Shown here: positions 1 through 8,111 of the stretch, piece by piece
Numbering within the stretch: position 1 is the stretch's first letter
How the letters are laid out: the number at the start of each line of letters is the position of its first letter
From: Nocardia mikamii NBRC 108933
GTDB lineage: Bacteria > Actinomycetota > Actinomycetes > Mycobacteriales > Mycobacteriaceae
Assembly: GCF_001613505.1 (NCBI RefSeq)
Contig: NZ_BDCM01000013.1
Span: forward strand, 1 to 64,000
Direction of reading: 5' to 3'
Length of the DNA: 64,000 bases
Program-made: the position numbers and the translations under genes
The notes under the pieces: generated by a model
What the model saw: only the letters and a program-made list of their open reading frames with translations
The model's database searches: none
What the model was told of the DNA's origin: nothing

Positions 1-53
1 GGCGCACAAACAGTCCGGCCGGCTAACCGACCTTCTTGAGAGGCAACTTTTCC

Positions 54-82
54 AGCCTAACCACTGAAGCTCGCGAAGTCAA
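54..82 (-). promoter_or_regulatory. downstream rRNA-type promoter and leader start
   Basis: On the minus strand TTGACT (82-77) and TAGGCT (59-54) are 17 bases apart. The sequence after the -10 box runs GGAAAAGTTGCCTC, which resembles the conserved GTTGCC element after the -10 box of mycobacterial rrn promoters. Bases 1-53 would then be the start of the rRNA leader. Together with the promoter at 188-216 this makes a tandem rrn promoter region. No rRNA sequence is visible. Confidence 0.7.
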
Positions 83-187
83 CTCGCGATCTCTGGGTCC
101 CACTGGCCGTCAGGCGCTCCTCGTCCTACCTCGTTGTCCCGGGCCTCTCGGCTCCGGGTCGGTGTCCGTGTCGCTCTGACCTGGAAT

Positions 188-216
188 AAGTTACGTGGCG
201 GAGAACGGAACGTCAA
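188..216 (-). promoter_or_regulatory. upstream rRNA-type promoter
   Basis: On the minus strand TTGACG (216-211) and TAACTT (193-188) are 17 bases apart, a near-consensus vegetative promoter. It lies downstream of tyrS and reads out of the left edge. In fast-growing mycobacteria one rRNA operon (rrnB) sits directly behind tyrS (established knowledge), so this is probably the first of two tandem promoters of an rRNA operon whose 16S gene is outside the window. The operon itself is inferred. Confidence 0.65.
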
Positions 217-276
217 ATCGCCACGTCGGCTCGCATTTGCGCAGGTCACCGAGCCTCGAAGGGGCGGGCGGCCGAC

Positions 277-300
277 CTGAATCACACGGATGTGACTCAG
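277..300 (-). terminator. possible tyrS terminator hairpin
   Basis: An imperfect inverted repeat (ten-base arms, one mismatch, four-base loop) begins 13 bases after the tyrS stop. No T-run follows. It may separate tyrS from the rRNA promoters. Confidence 0.35.
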
Positions 301-312
301 GTCATGGCCAGA

Positions 313-1596
313 TCAGCTCCCGGCTCGGCGCGCGCCGGCGAAGTTCTTCTTGCCGCGCCGCAGCACCAACCAGCGTCCGTGCAGGTAGTCGGTATCAGCG
401 GGCACCCAGTCCGGATCGGAGATGCGGGCGTTGTTCACCGAGGCGCCACCGTCGGCCACCGCACGGCGAGCCGCACCGCGACTGTCGGACAGTCCGGAGG
501 CGACCAGCAGATCCACGATCGTCGATTCGGGACCGGCCTCCGCGACGGTGCCGTCACCGGCGGCCTCGGCCAGTGCGGAACCGAGTGTCGCTTCGTCCAG
601 GTCGTGCAGATCGCCGCGGCCGAACAGCGCTTGGCTGGCCAGCTGCACCGCGCGGGTGTGCGCCTCTCCGTGCACGAGGGTGGTCATCTCGGCGGCGAGG
701 CGGCGCTGCGCCTCGCGGGCATGCGGACGCTCGGCGGTCGCGGTCTCGAGTTCGGCCAGCTCCTCGCGGTCGAGGAAGGTGAACCAGCGCAGGTAGCGGA
801 TCACGTCGGCGTCGCCGGTGTTCACGAAGTACTGGTACCAGGCGTACGGGCTGGTCATCTCGGGATCGAGCCAGAGGCTGCCGCCGCCGGTCGACTTGCC
901 GAATTTCTTCCCGTCGGCGGAGGTGACCAGCGGGGTGGTGAGGGCGTGGACCTGTTCGCCGTCGAGGCGGCGGTTGAGTTCGACGCCGGCGATGATGTTG
1001 CCCCACTGATCGGAGCCGCCGACCTGCAGCCTGCAGCCGTGGGCGCGGCGCAACTGCACGAAGTCGTTGGCCTGCAACAGCATGTAGCTGAATTCGGTGT
1101 AAGAGATGCCGTCGCTGTCGAGGCGGCGCTTGACCGTCTCGCGCGCGAGCATCACGTTCACCGAGAAGTGTTTGCCGATATCGCGGAGGAAGTCGACGGC
1201 GCTGAGGTTGCCCGTCCAGTCCATATTGTTGGCGATGATCGCGCCGGTCGGTGATTCGTCGAAGTCGACGAAGCGTTGCAGCTGGCCGCGGATCCGGTCG
1301 GCCCACTCGGCGACGGTGTCGGTCGAGTTCATTACCCGCTCCCCCACGTCGCGGGGGTCACCGATCAGGCCGGTGGCGCCGCCGGCCAGGACGATCGGGC
1401 GATGTCCGGCCTGCTGGAACCGCTTGAGCGTGAGCAGAGGGACGAGGTGACCCGCATGCAGACTCGCCGCCGTGGGGTCGAAACCCGCATACAGCGTGAT
1501 CGGGCCCTTCGCCGTATCGGCCCGCAGGGCGTCCAGATCCGTGGACTGTGCGATCAGCCCACGCCAGGTCAGTTCGTCGATGATGTCGGCGCTCAC
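313..1596 (-). CDS. tyrS: tyrosyl-tRNA synthetase
   Basis: Class I aminoacyl-tRNA synthetase that charges tRNA-Tyr in the cytoplasm. The 427 residues are full length for a bacterial TyrRS. The HIGH-type motif is HAGH at residues 47-50, the KMSKS-type motif is KFGKS at 231-235, and the tyrosine-site stretch GGSDQWGN is at about 193-200. The C-terminal 65 residues look like an S4 RNA-binding domain. It starts with ATG. In mycobacteria tyrS follows mpg; here about 5.4 kb of other genes separate them. No T-box or other leader is seen in the 212 bases upstream, which are shared with a divergent gene. Confidence 0.97.
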   Translation of the reverse strand: MSADIIDELTWRGLIAQSTDLDALRADTAKGPITLYAGFDPTAASLHAGHLVPLLTLKRFQQAGHRPIVLAGGATGLIGDPRDVGERVMNSTDTVAEWADRIRGQLQRFVDFDESPTGAIIANNMDWTGNLSAVDFLRDIGKHFSVNVMLARETVKRRLDSDGISYTEFSYMLLQANDFVQLRRAHGCRLQVGGSDQWGNIIAGVELNRRLDGEQVHALTTPLVTSADGKKFGKSTGGGSLWLDPEMTSPYAWYQYFVNTGDADVIRYLRWFTFLDREELAELETATAERPHAREAQRRLAAEMTTLVHGEAHTRAVQLASQALFGRGDLHDLDEATLGSALAEAAGDGTVAEAGPESTIVDLLVASGLSDSRGAARRAVADGGASVNNARISDPDWVPADTDYLHGRWLVLRRGKKNFAGARRAGS

Positions 1597-1808
1597 GCCC
1601 TCCCATCTTTCCGCACCGGGCGCGATCGGCTGCGCTGGGTCGGCATTGTCCGGATGGACATGCCGTCGGGTGGCGGGCGAGCGACGCCGGCGCGCCGATC
1701 ACGACGATCATCGGCGGAAACAGTTCGCGAGCCCGGCGTGGACGCGCGCGTATGTGTGCGAGCGTCCGGACCATGGCCGGGGGGCTCCGCTCCGGATGTA
1801 CTCGACAC

Positions 1809-2780
1809 ATGACCGAAAACATCATCAGCCAGAACGAAATCATCGGCACTGCAACGATTTTCGATACCGCCGAATCCGATCATCCCGCTGTCGCGTCCAC
1901 CGCCTCCCGCGGCCTCGACCGCACCGACGCCAGTCCCGTCGTCGTCTTGGGCGGCACGGGGAAGACCGGCCGCCGGGTCGTGGCGCGACTTGCCGAGCGT
2001 GGGATCGAGGTACGACCGGCCTCCCGCTCGACGGCACTCCCCTTCGACTGGGCCGACCCGACGACCTGGGACGCCGCCCTGCACGGCGCCCGATCCGTCT
2101 ACCTCGCGTACCAGCCGGATCTCGCCGCCCCGGGCGCCGACGGGGCGATCAGCGCACTGACCGAGGCGGCGCGGCGGGCCGGGGTGCGGCGACTGGTTCT
2201 GCTCTCCGGCCGGGGCGAGCCCGAAGCGCAGCGGTGTGAGCAGATCGCCCTGCGCAGCGGCCTGGCCACCACCGTCGTGCGGTGCAGCTGGTTCGCCCAG
2301 AATTTCAGCGAGGACTTTCTGGCCGCGGAGATCGCGGCGGGACAGGTGACACTGCCGGCCGACGCGGTCGCCGAGCCGTTCGTCGACGCCGAGGACATCG
2401 CCGATGTCGCCGTCGCCGCGCTCACCGAGAACGGGCATGCCGGTGAGATCTACGAGCTGACCGGGCCGCAGGCGCTGACCTTCGCCGAGGCCGTGGCCAC
2501 GATCGCCGCCGCCACCGGTCGCGAGATCAGGTATCAGCCGGTAAGCCTGGACGAGTACGCCGCCATGATGTCGGAGATGGGACTGCCTCGCGAGGTCGTC
2601 GACTCGCTGACCTATCTGTTCGGCACCGTTCTCGACGGTCGCAACACGGCCGTCGCCGACGGGGTCGAGCGCGCGCTGGGTCGGGCACCACGGTCGTTCG
2701 CCGACTATGCCCGGCGGACCGCGGCCGAGGGCGGAGCGACGGTGGCGGGCGGCGAACCGTCCGACGCGTTGCGCGGGTGA
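1809..2780 (+). CDS. NmrA-family NAD(P)-binding protein
   Basis: Atypical short-chain dehydrogenase of the NmrA/HSCARG type. The Rossmann glycine motif is VLGGTGKTGRRV. It lies about 38 residues in, so the protein has an unusual N-terminal extension or starts later. No YxxxK catalytic pair is evident, as is usual for NmrA proteins that sense NAD(P) or reduce quinones. The ATG at 1809 has no good ribosome-binding site, so a leaderless start is possible; an upstream in-frame start at 1752 seems less likely. The AraC-type regulator begins just downstream, suggesting a regulator and enzyme pair. Substrate unknown. Confidence 0.8.
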   Translation: MTENIISQNEIIGTATIFDTAESDHPAVASTASRGLDRTDASPVVVLGGTGKTGRRVVARLAERGIEVRPASRSTALPFDWADPTTWDAALHGARSVYLAYQPDLAAPGADGAISALTEAARRAGVRRLVLLSGRGEPEAQRCEQIALRSGLATTVVRCSWFAQNFSEDFLAAEIAAGQVTLPADAVAEPFVDAEDIADVAVAALTENGHAGEIYELTGPQALTFAEAVATIAAATGREIRYQPVSLDEYAAMMSEMGLPREVVDSLTYLFGTVLDGRNTAVADGVERALGRAPRSFADYARRTAAEGGATVAGGEPSDALRG

Positions 2781-2882
2781 TCGGCCGTGCCGGTGATCGT
2801 TCGCGATTTCCCGGGGCACCGCCGCCCCACCGCCGCTGGGAACCCGGTTGCCGCGCTCGCCGCCATGCGCGATCGTCGTGGG

Positions 2883-3851
2883 ATGGATGCCCTCGCCGAC
2901 CTGCTCGACGGCCCGCGCGCTCGCGGTGCGTTCGTGATGCGCTCGCTGCTGGACCCGCCGTGGTCGCTGCGGATCCAGGACCGGGCGCCGCTCACGGTCG
3001 TGGTGGTGACCCGCGGATACGCCTATCTCGTGCCCGACGGCGACGATCCGATCCGGCTCGACGAGGGCGCGGTCGCGATTCTGCGCGGTCCCGACCCGTA
3101 CACGGTGGCCGACGAGCCCTCGACCCCGCCGCAGGCGATCGTTCACCCCGGGCAGACCACGACCACTCCGGACGGTGAATTGCTCTGTGAGACATGGGAT
3201 CTCGGGGTGCGCAGCTGGGGGACGAATGCGGCCGGAACGACGGCGCTGCTGACCGGGACCTACGAGGTGGCCAGCACGGTGAGCGACCGCCTGTTGCGCG
3301 CCCTGCCGCCGCGGGCCGTACTCGACGGTCACGAGGTGGACGAACGCCTGCTCGGACTGTTGGTCGACGAGGCCGGCCGCGATATTCCCGGACAGGCATC
3401 CGTTCTCGACCGGCTGCTGGATCTGCTGACCATCGCCGCACTGCGCACCTGGTTCGCGCGGGCCGAGGCGCCGCAGTGGTACAGCGCCTACGCCGATCCC
3501 GTGGTGGGACAGGCGTTGCGGCTGCTCGAGCACAACCCGGCCCACGATTGGACGGTCGCCGAACTGGCGGCGACCGTCGGTGCGTCCCGGGCGGCGCTGG
3601 CCCGGCGGTTCACCGAACTCGTGGGGGATCCGCCGATCGCCTACCTCACCGAATGGCGGCTGGCCCGCGCGGCGGACCTGCTGCGCGGCACCGACGCGAC
3701 GATCGAATCGATCGCGCGGCAGGTCGGTTACGGGACGGCGTTCAGTCTGAGTGCCGCGTTCAAACGGCGTTACGGGGTCAGCCCGGGTATGCATCGGCGC
3801 ACCGAACCGGTTGCGGCGGAACCGGAACGTGACGCCGGTGCCGGCGGCTGA
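2883..3851 (+). CDS. AraC-family regulator with cupin sensor
   Basis: Transcription regulator with an N-terminal cupin-like sensory half (about residues 1-170 from the chosen start) and two C-terminal helix-turn-helix motifs. The family hallmarks TVAELAATVGASRAALARRF and IARQVGYGTAFSLSAAFKRRYG are both present. The ATG at 2883 gives MDALADLLDG, the usual beginning of this subfamily; the frame is open back to a GTG at 2787, six bases after the upstream stop. It probably controls the co-directional NmrA-family gene. Effector unknown. Confidence 0.82.
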   Translation: MDALADLLDGPRARGAFVMRSLLDPPWSLRIQDRAPLTVVVVTRGYAYLVPDGDDPIRLDEGAVAILRGPDPYTVADEPSTPPQAIVHPGQTTTTPDGELLCETWDLGVRSWGTNAAGTTALLTGTYEVASTVSDRLLRALPPRAVLDGHEVDERLLGLLVDEAGRDIPGQASVLDRLLDLLTIAALRTWFARAEAPQWYSAYADPVVGQALRLLEHNPAHDWTVAELAATVGASRAALARRFTELVGDPPIAYLTEWRLARAADLLRGTDATIESIARQVGYGTAFSLSAAFKRRYGVSPGMHRRTEPVAAEPERDAGAGG

Positions 3852-3929
3852 CCCATGCGACGCTGCCGACATGCCGATGGGCCCGGGCCGGGCGTTTTCC
3901 CGGAGCGGGCCCATCGGGCGGTTTCGACC

Positions 3930-4331
3930 TCAGTGTGCGGGGCGGCGTTCGTAGGCGATCCAGGCGAAGACGGCCGCCAGGACCAGCGGGAAGATCGAGC
4001 CCGCCGGGGCGTCCATGACGAAGGCCTGGGTGGCGGCGGCGCAGACCATGGTGATCGACAGTCCGGCGGCGGCGAGCCAGGACAGGCGCGGCACGAGCAG
4101 CCCGATTCCGCCCGAAATCTCCACCAGCCCGGTGAAATAGCGGAACCAGTCGCCCCAGCCGATGTCGTGGAAGATGCGGACGGCATCGGATTGGCCGACC
4201 ACCTTCGGCAGCCCCGAGGCGATGACGAAGAACAGGCCCAGCACGATCTGCAGGGTCCACAGCACGCGGTTGCGGATCGTGCCGGGACGGGTGGAGGTGA
4301 CGGACGAGGCGGAGGCGGTGATAGCGGTCAT
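3930..4331 (-). CDS. DoxX-family membrane protein
   Basis: Small integral membrane protein of 133 residues with four hydrophobic segments (about 22-42, 66-86, 88-106 and 112-128), typical of DoxX-like proteins. FVIASGLPKV and the segment VEISGGIGLL match the family. AAGGA lies nine bases before the ATG. It follows the GntR gene on the same strand after 82 bases and is probably co-transcribed. Some DoxX relatives take part in redox or detoxification complexes; no specific role can be read here. Confidence 0.8.
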   Translation of the reverse strand: MTAITASASSVTSTRPGTIRNRVLWTLQIVLGLFFVIASGLPKVVGQSDAVRIFHDIGWGDWFRYFTGLVEISGGIGLLVPRLSWLAAAGLSITMVCAAATQAFVMDAPAGSIFPLVLAAVFAWIAYERRPAH

Positions 4332-4413
4332 GATTCGGTGTCCTTACGGATGCTCGGTGTCTGTTCGAGCGCGCTCACCACAGAAGACGGGCCGCCCCGG
4401 AGGAATTCATCGG

Positions 4414-5082
4414 TCAGGAGAACGCGGATTTCAAGGCGCTCAGATGCACCCGGCTGGCCGTGGCCGCCGCGTCGGCCGACCGATCCCGGATCGCCTCGAA
4501 CAACACCTCGTGGGCGTGATGGTCCGCGGCGGGATCGGCCATCGGCCGCATACGCAACATCTGCGTCATCGCGCGGTGCACGCGCGGGACGAAGGCGTCG
4601 AACAACTGCAACAGCACCTCGTTGTGCGCGGCCGCGATCACGGTGCGGTGAAAGGCGGTGTCGGCGTCGACGAGACGTTCGACCGAATCGTCGGAGCCGG
4701 CCCGCACCGACAGCGCCTTACGCATGATCCGCAGGTCGGCAGGGGTGCGCCGCCGCGCCGCCAGAGCCGCGGCCTCGGCCTCGATGGCGATGCGGGCCTC
4801 GATGACGGCGGCGATATCGGCCCGGCGCAACACCTCGTCCCAGTCCTCGGCCACCTCCAGCGCGGTCACGAAAACGCCTGCCCCCTGGCGGCTTTCGAGC
4901 ACGCCCTGACCGGACAGTTCCCGGATCGCCTCGCGCAGCGTGGAGCGTCCGACGCCCAGCTGGGCGGCCAGGGTCGTCTCGCCCGGCAGTTTGTGTCCGA
5001 GTTGCCATTCACCCGCGCGGATCCGGTCGAGCAGCAGCCGGGCGGCCTGGGCCGCGAGCGGTTGCCTCTGCACAGTCGCCAT
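4414..5082 (-). CDS. GntR/FadR-subfamily regulator
   Basis: 222-residue transcription regulator. The N-terminal winged helix contains LGVGRSTLREAIRELSGQGV and ESRQGAGVFV, and the rest is an all-helical FCD ligand domain with the expected acidic and histidine positions (DADTAFHRTVIAAAHN). FCD regulators usually sense small organic acids. GAGAGGTG precedes the ATG. It diverges from the leuA leader and precedes doxX, so it may control either side. No clear GntR-type palindrome was found in the 54-base gap to the leuL start codon. Confidence 0.88.
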   Translation of the reverse strand: MATVQRQPLAAQAARLLLDRIRAGEWQLGHKLPGETTLAAQLGVGRSTLREAIRELSGQGVLESRQGAGVFVTALEVAEDWDEVLRRADIAAVIEARIAIEAEAAALAARRRTPADLRIMRKALSVRAGSDDSVERLVDADTAFHRTVIAAAHNEVLLQLFDAFVPRVHRAMTQMLRMRPMADPAADHHAHEVLFEAIRDRSADAAATASRVHLSALKSAFS

Positions 5083-5100
5083 CGGCCCGCACCTCTCTAC

Positions 5101-5129
5101 TTGTCTGAGGAGTTATCACTCGCTATGGT
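5101..5129 (+). promoter_or_regulatory. leuA leader promoter
   Basis: TTGTCT (5101-5106) and TATGGT (5124-5129) are 17 bases apart. The predicted start site falls at or next to the ATG at 5137, so the leucine leader peptide would be translated from a leaderless transcript, which is common in actinobacteria. Confidence 0.6.
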
Positions 5130-5136
5130 AGCCCCC

Positions 5137-5181
5137 ATGGGACAGGGACTGCTTCTCCTCGGCCGCCGCGGCGGGGTCTGA
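5137..5181 (+). CDS. leuL: leucine leader peptide of leuA
   Basis: A 14-codon ORF encoding MGQGLLLLGRRGGV with four consecutive leucine codons (CTG CTT CTC CTC) and a TGA stop. It lies 70 bases before leuA and just before an inverted repeat, the classical arrangement of ribosome-mediated leucine attenuation. Ribosome stalling on the leucine codons at low charged tRNA-Leu would change folding of the downstream RNA. Too short for routine gene calling; identified by codon content and context. Confidence 0.8.
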   Translation: MGQGLLLLGRRGGV

Positions 5182-5182
5182 A

Positions 5183-5224
5183 CGACCGGCACCCTGCCCG
5201 CGGGTTGCTGGGCTGCGCCGGTCG
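5183..5224 (+). promoter_or_regulatory. leuA attenuator hairpin
   Basis: CGACCGGC (5183-5190) is perfectly complementary to GCCGGTCG (5217-5224), with a smaller internal GCCC/GGGC pairing. The stem begins two bases after the leader-peptide stop. No T-run follows, so it could terminate transcription or hide the leuA start region. The alternative antiterminator pairing is not resolved by eye. Confidence 0.6.
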
Positions 5225-5251
5225 ACATCTCCGACGCAGAAAGCCGATACC

Positions 5252-6991
5252 GTGCCCGAACGCACTTCCCACTGGAATCGCCAGCGTCCCTCCGTCATGC
5301 CCTCGCATCGCTATCACGATGTGTATCACCGGGTTTCGGTGCCGCTGACCGAGCGCGGCTGGCCCTCGAAACGCCTCGAATCCGCCCCGCTGTGGGTGCC
5401 GGTCGACCTGCGCGACGGCAATCAGGCCCTGGCCGAACCGATGGATCCGGAGCGCAAGCGCCGATTCTTCGAGATGCTGGTCGCGATCGGCTACAAGGAG
5501 ATCGAGGTGGGCTATCCGAGCGCCTCGCAGACCGATTTCGACTTCGTCCGCCTCATCCGCGACGCCGAGCTGGCGCCGGCCGACGTGACCCTGGTCGTGT
5601 TCACCCCGGCGCGTGCCGATCTCATCGCCCGGACCCTGGAATCGGTGGAGGGGATCACCAACGACGTGGTGATCCACATGTACACCGCGACCGCGCCGCT
5701 GTGGCGCGAGGTGGTGCTGGGCCGCTCCCGGGCCGACGTGGCGGAGATGATCGTCGCGGGTGGACGCGAGATCGCGCGATTGGCCGGTGACCGGCCGAAT
5801 CTGCGATTCCAGTTCTCCCCCGAGGTGTTCATGCTCACCGAACCGGATTTCGTGCTGGAGGTGTGCGATGCGATGACGGACCTGTGGGGCGCCTGCCCCC
5901 AGCGCCCGGTCGTGCTGAATCTGCCGGCGACGGTGGAGGTCGCCACGCCCAATGTCTACGCCGACCAGATCGAATACATGGACCGCAATCTGAGCCGCCG
6001 CGACGGGGTGATCCTGTCGGTCCATCCGCACAACGACCGCGGCACCGGCATCGCCTGCGCGGAACTGGCGATGCTGGCCGGAGCCCAGCGCGTGGAAGGC
6101 TGTGTCTTCGGCAACGGTGAGCGCACCGGCAACGTCGACATCGCGACGCTCGCCTTGAATCTGCATGCCCAGGGCGTGGATCCGATGATCGACTTCTCCG
6201 ATATCGACGGGATCCGCCGCACCGTCGAGTACTGCACCCGGATGCCGGTGCCCGAACGGCACCCCTACGTCGGCGATCTGGTCTACACCGCGTTCTCCGG
6301 AACCCACCAGGACGCGATCAAGAAGGGATTCGCCGACCATCGCCGGCGGGCCGAGACCGCCGGGGTGCCGGAGTCCGAGATCGAATGGCAGGTGCCGTAT
6401 CTGCCCATCGATCCGGCGGATGTCGGACGCAGCTACGAGGCGGTGATCCGGGTGAATTCACAGTCCGGCAAGGGCGGTATCGCCTATCTGCTGCAGACCG
6501 GCTACGGGCTGGACCTGCCGCGACGGTGGCAGATCGACTTCGCCCGGCACGTGCAGCGCCATACCGACGACAGCGGCGCCGAGGTGACCGCGCGGTGGTT
6601 GTGGGATCTGCTGCGGCAGGTCTACGGCCCGGCCGGCGACGGTATCGACTGTGCCGCGGGCCGGATTCGGTTGCGGCACAACGAATCCGGCGACATCGTG
6701 TTCACCGCGCCGGGTACCGACGGGGACGTCGAGACCACCTCGGCGCCCGCCGATGCCGCGAGCACATTCATCGAATTACTCGCCGCGCACGACATCTCGA
6801 TCGAATCGCTGCACTCGACCGGCCACCGGCTGCCCCGCGCGGATGCGGAATTCGTCGTCTACGGGGAGTTCCGGATCGGCGGCGACACTCGCTGGGCGCT
6901 CGGCGTCGCCGATACTGTCGCGACGGCCGAACTGGCGGCGACGGTCGCGGCGGCGCAGCGCGCACGGGTCCCGGCCGATGTGACGAGCTGA
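5252..6991 (+). CDS. leuA: 2-isopropylmalate synthase
   Basis: First committed enzyme of leucine synthesis: condenses 2-ketoisovalerate with acetyl-CoA. The catalytic TIM-barrel motifs PVDLRDGNQAL, GYPSASQTDFDFV and HPHNDRGTGIACAELA and the segment FGNGERTGNVDIATLALNL are all present, with a C-terminal regulatory domain from about residue 440. It has 579 residues. The GTG at 5252 gives an N-terminus that leads into the MPSHRY segment shared with actinobacterial LeuA. Residues 90-170 differ from the M. tuberculosis enzyme as I recall it, so it may be a second paralogue. The leuL leader upstream supports a true role in leucine synthesis. Convergent with mpg. Confidence 0.93.
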   Translation: MPERTSHWNRQRPSVMPSHRYHDVYHRVSVPLTERGWPSKRLESAPLWVPVDLRDGNQALAEPMDPERKRRFFEMLVAIGYKEIEVGYPSASQTDFDFVRLIRDAELAPADVTLVVFTPARADLIARTLESVEGITNDVVIHMYTATAPLWREVVLGRSRADVAEMIVAGGREIARLAGDRPNLRFQFSPEVFMLTEPDFVLEVCDAMTDLWGACPQRPVVLNLPATVEVATPNVYADQIEYMDRNLSRRDGVILSVHPHNDRGTGIACAELAMLAGAQRVEGCVFGNGERTGNVDIATLALNLHAQGVDPMIDFSDIDGIRRTVEYCTRMPVPERHPYVGDLVYTAFSGTHQDAIKKGFADHRRRAETAGVPESEIEWQVPYLPIDPADVGRSYEAVIRVNSQSGKGGIAYLLQTGYGLDLPRRWQIDFARHVQRHTDDSGAEVTARWLWDLLRQVYGPAGDGIDCAAGRIRLRHNESGDIVFTAPGTDGDVETTSAPADAASTFIELLAAHDISIESLHSTGHRLPRADAEFVVYGEFRIGGDTRWALGVADTVATAELAATVAAAQRARVPADVTS

Positions 6992-6995
6992 GCGC

Positions 6996-7619
6996 TCAGG
7001 CCGACCGCCCGACCTCGGGAGCGCGTGGACTGCGGCGGTAGGCCGAGACCGCCGGGGAGTCGCGCAACCACAGTCGCCACGGGCGGTCGGCGGCCAGGCT
7101 CACGCCGACCCGGGGGCCCACCCCGATCGCGGCGGAGTCGGTGATCTCGGGCTCCAACTCCAATCGGATCGGCGCCGCCGGATCGAACAGCGCGGTGCCG
7201 TAGTCGGAGAGGGTGATTCCGAGTGCACTACCGAAGTTCCCGGGCCCGCGCGCCAGATCGGCTTCGGTGCGGGCCGCGGGACGCCGGGAGCGCGCGACCT
7301 CGTGCCCCTCGATCACCTCACCGGCCCGCAGCAGCACCGCACTGGCGACGCCGTCGGGGCCGCTGGTGACGTTCACGCAGGTGTGCATGCCGTAACTGAA
7401 ATAGACGTAGAGCATGCCGGGCGGCCCGAACATGACGGCATTACGAGGGGTGCGGCCGCGTCCGGAGTGGGCAGCCGGGTCGTGCCAGGGTCCGGCCGGG
7501 TCACCGCCGTACGCCTCGACCTCCACGATGCGTACGGCGACCGGGCCGGACCGCATCGTCGCGCCCAGCACGCGGCGGGCGGCGGCCAGCGGTTCCACGG
7601 CGAGTTCCTCGGCAGACAC
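6996..7619 (-). CDS. mpg: 3-methyladenine DNA glycosylase (AAG type)
   Basis: Base-excision repair enzyme that removes alkylated purines. Family core VEVEAYGGDPAGPWHD carries the catalytic glutamate region, followed by AVMFGPPGMLYVYFSYGMHTCVNV and ARGPGNFGSALGI. The 207 residues fit the bacterial AAG family. The start codon is GTG. In M. tuberculosis mpg (Rv1688) lies directly before tyrS (Rv1689) and next to an ABC transporter; here both junctions have been separated by inserted genes. Confidence 0.93.
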   Translation of the reverse strand: MSAEELAVEPLAAARRVLGATMRSGPVAVRIVEVEAYGGDPAGPWHDPAAHSGRGRTPRNAVMFGPPGMLYVYFSYGMHTCVNVTSGPDGVASAVLLRAGEVIEGHEVARSRRPAARTEADLARGPGNFGSALGITLSDYGTALFDPAAPIRLELEPEITDSAAIGVGPRVGVSLAADRPWRLWLRDSPAVSAYRRSPRAPEVGRSA

Positions 7620-7687
7620 GGGTTCTCATTCTTACTCGAGCACCCGTGGTGACCGGCGCCACGCCCACCGTGGACCGCCCGGCTCGG

Positions 7688-8020
7688 TCAGAGCCAGCGC
7701 TCGACACCGCCGTGATGCGAGCAGGTGCCGCTGCGGTGGCGGCTGTAGCTGTAGGTGCCGTCGCCGCACTGTGCGGTCGCGCCGTCGGGATCCGAGCCGG
7801 GACGTGGGACGCAGGCGTGGTCGACGTTCTCGTAATCGCCCGCGGGGCAGGAGACGAAGGCCGGGGCGGCGGTGGCGGTGGTGGCGGGGGCGAAGACGGC
7901 GGCGAAGCCGACACCGGCGGCGAGCAGCCAGCCGGTCAAGGTGGTTCGACGGGCCGGAATCCTGGCGCCGGATCGACGGGTGCGGCTCGCTACGCTGTGC
8001 ACTTGTGAAACTCCTACCAT
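7688..8020 (-). CDS. small secreted DUF3761-type protein
   Basis: The ATG at 8020 gives a 110-residue protein with a basic N-terminus, a hydrophobic signal segment (about residues 28-50) and an Ala-rich cleavage region TATAAP. The mature part has four cysteines and ends TYSYSRHRSGTCSHHGGVERWL split across CGDGTYSYS and GTCSHHGG, the pattern I associate with DUF3761 exported proteins. The frame stays open back to 8080. Function unknown. Confidence 0.7.
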   Translation of the reverse strand: MVGVSQVHSVASRTRRSGARIPARRTTLTGWLLAAGVGFAAVFAPATTATAAPAFVSCPAGDYENVDHACVPRPGSDPDGATAQCGDGTYSYSRHRSGTCSHHGGVERWL

Positions 8021-8111
8021 TCTGATCTCGGCCGGAACTGTCCCGGCGGATGACAAAAATAGCGCATCCCGCAGCCGCACAGGACATTTCGGTCGAATCA
8101 GGGTTGCGGAT

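Noticed and set aside
1597..1808. T-box or other tRNA-sensing leader upstream of tyrS
   Set aside because: No T-box sequence, specifier loop or terminator/antiterminator pair could be recognised on the minus strand.
1593..3914. Minus-strand open frame of 773 codons
   Set aside because: Covers the NmrA and AraC genes on the opposite strand, both of which have clear family motifs.
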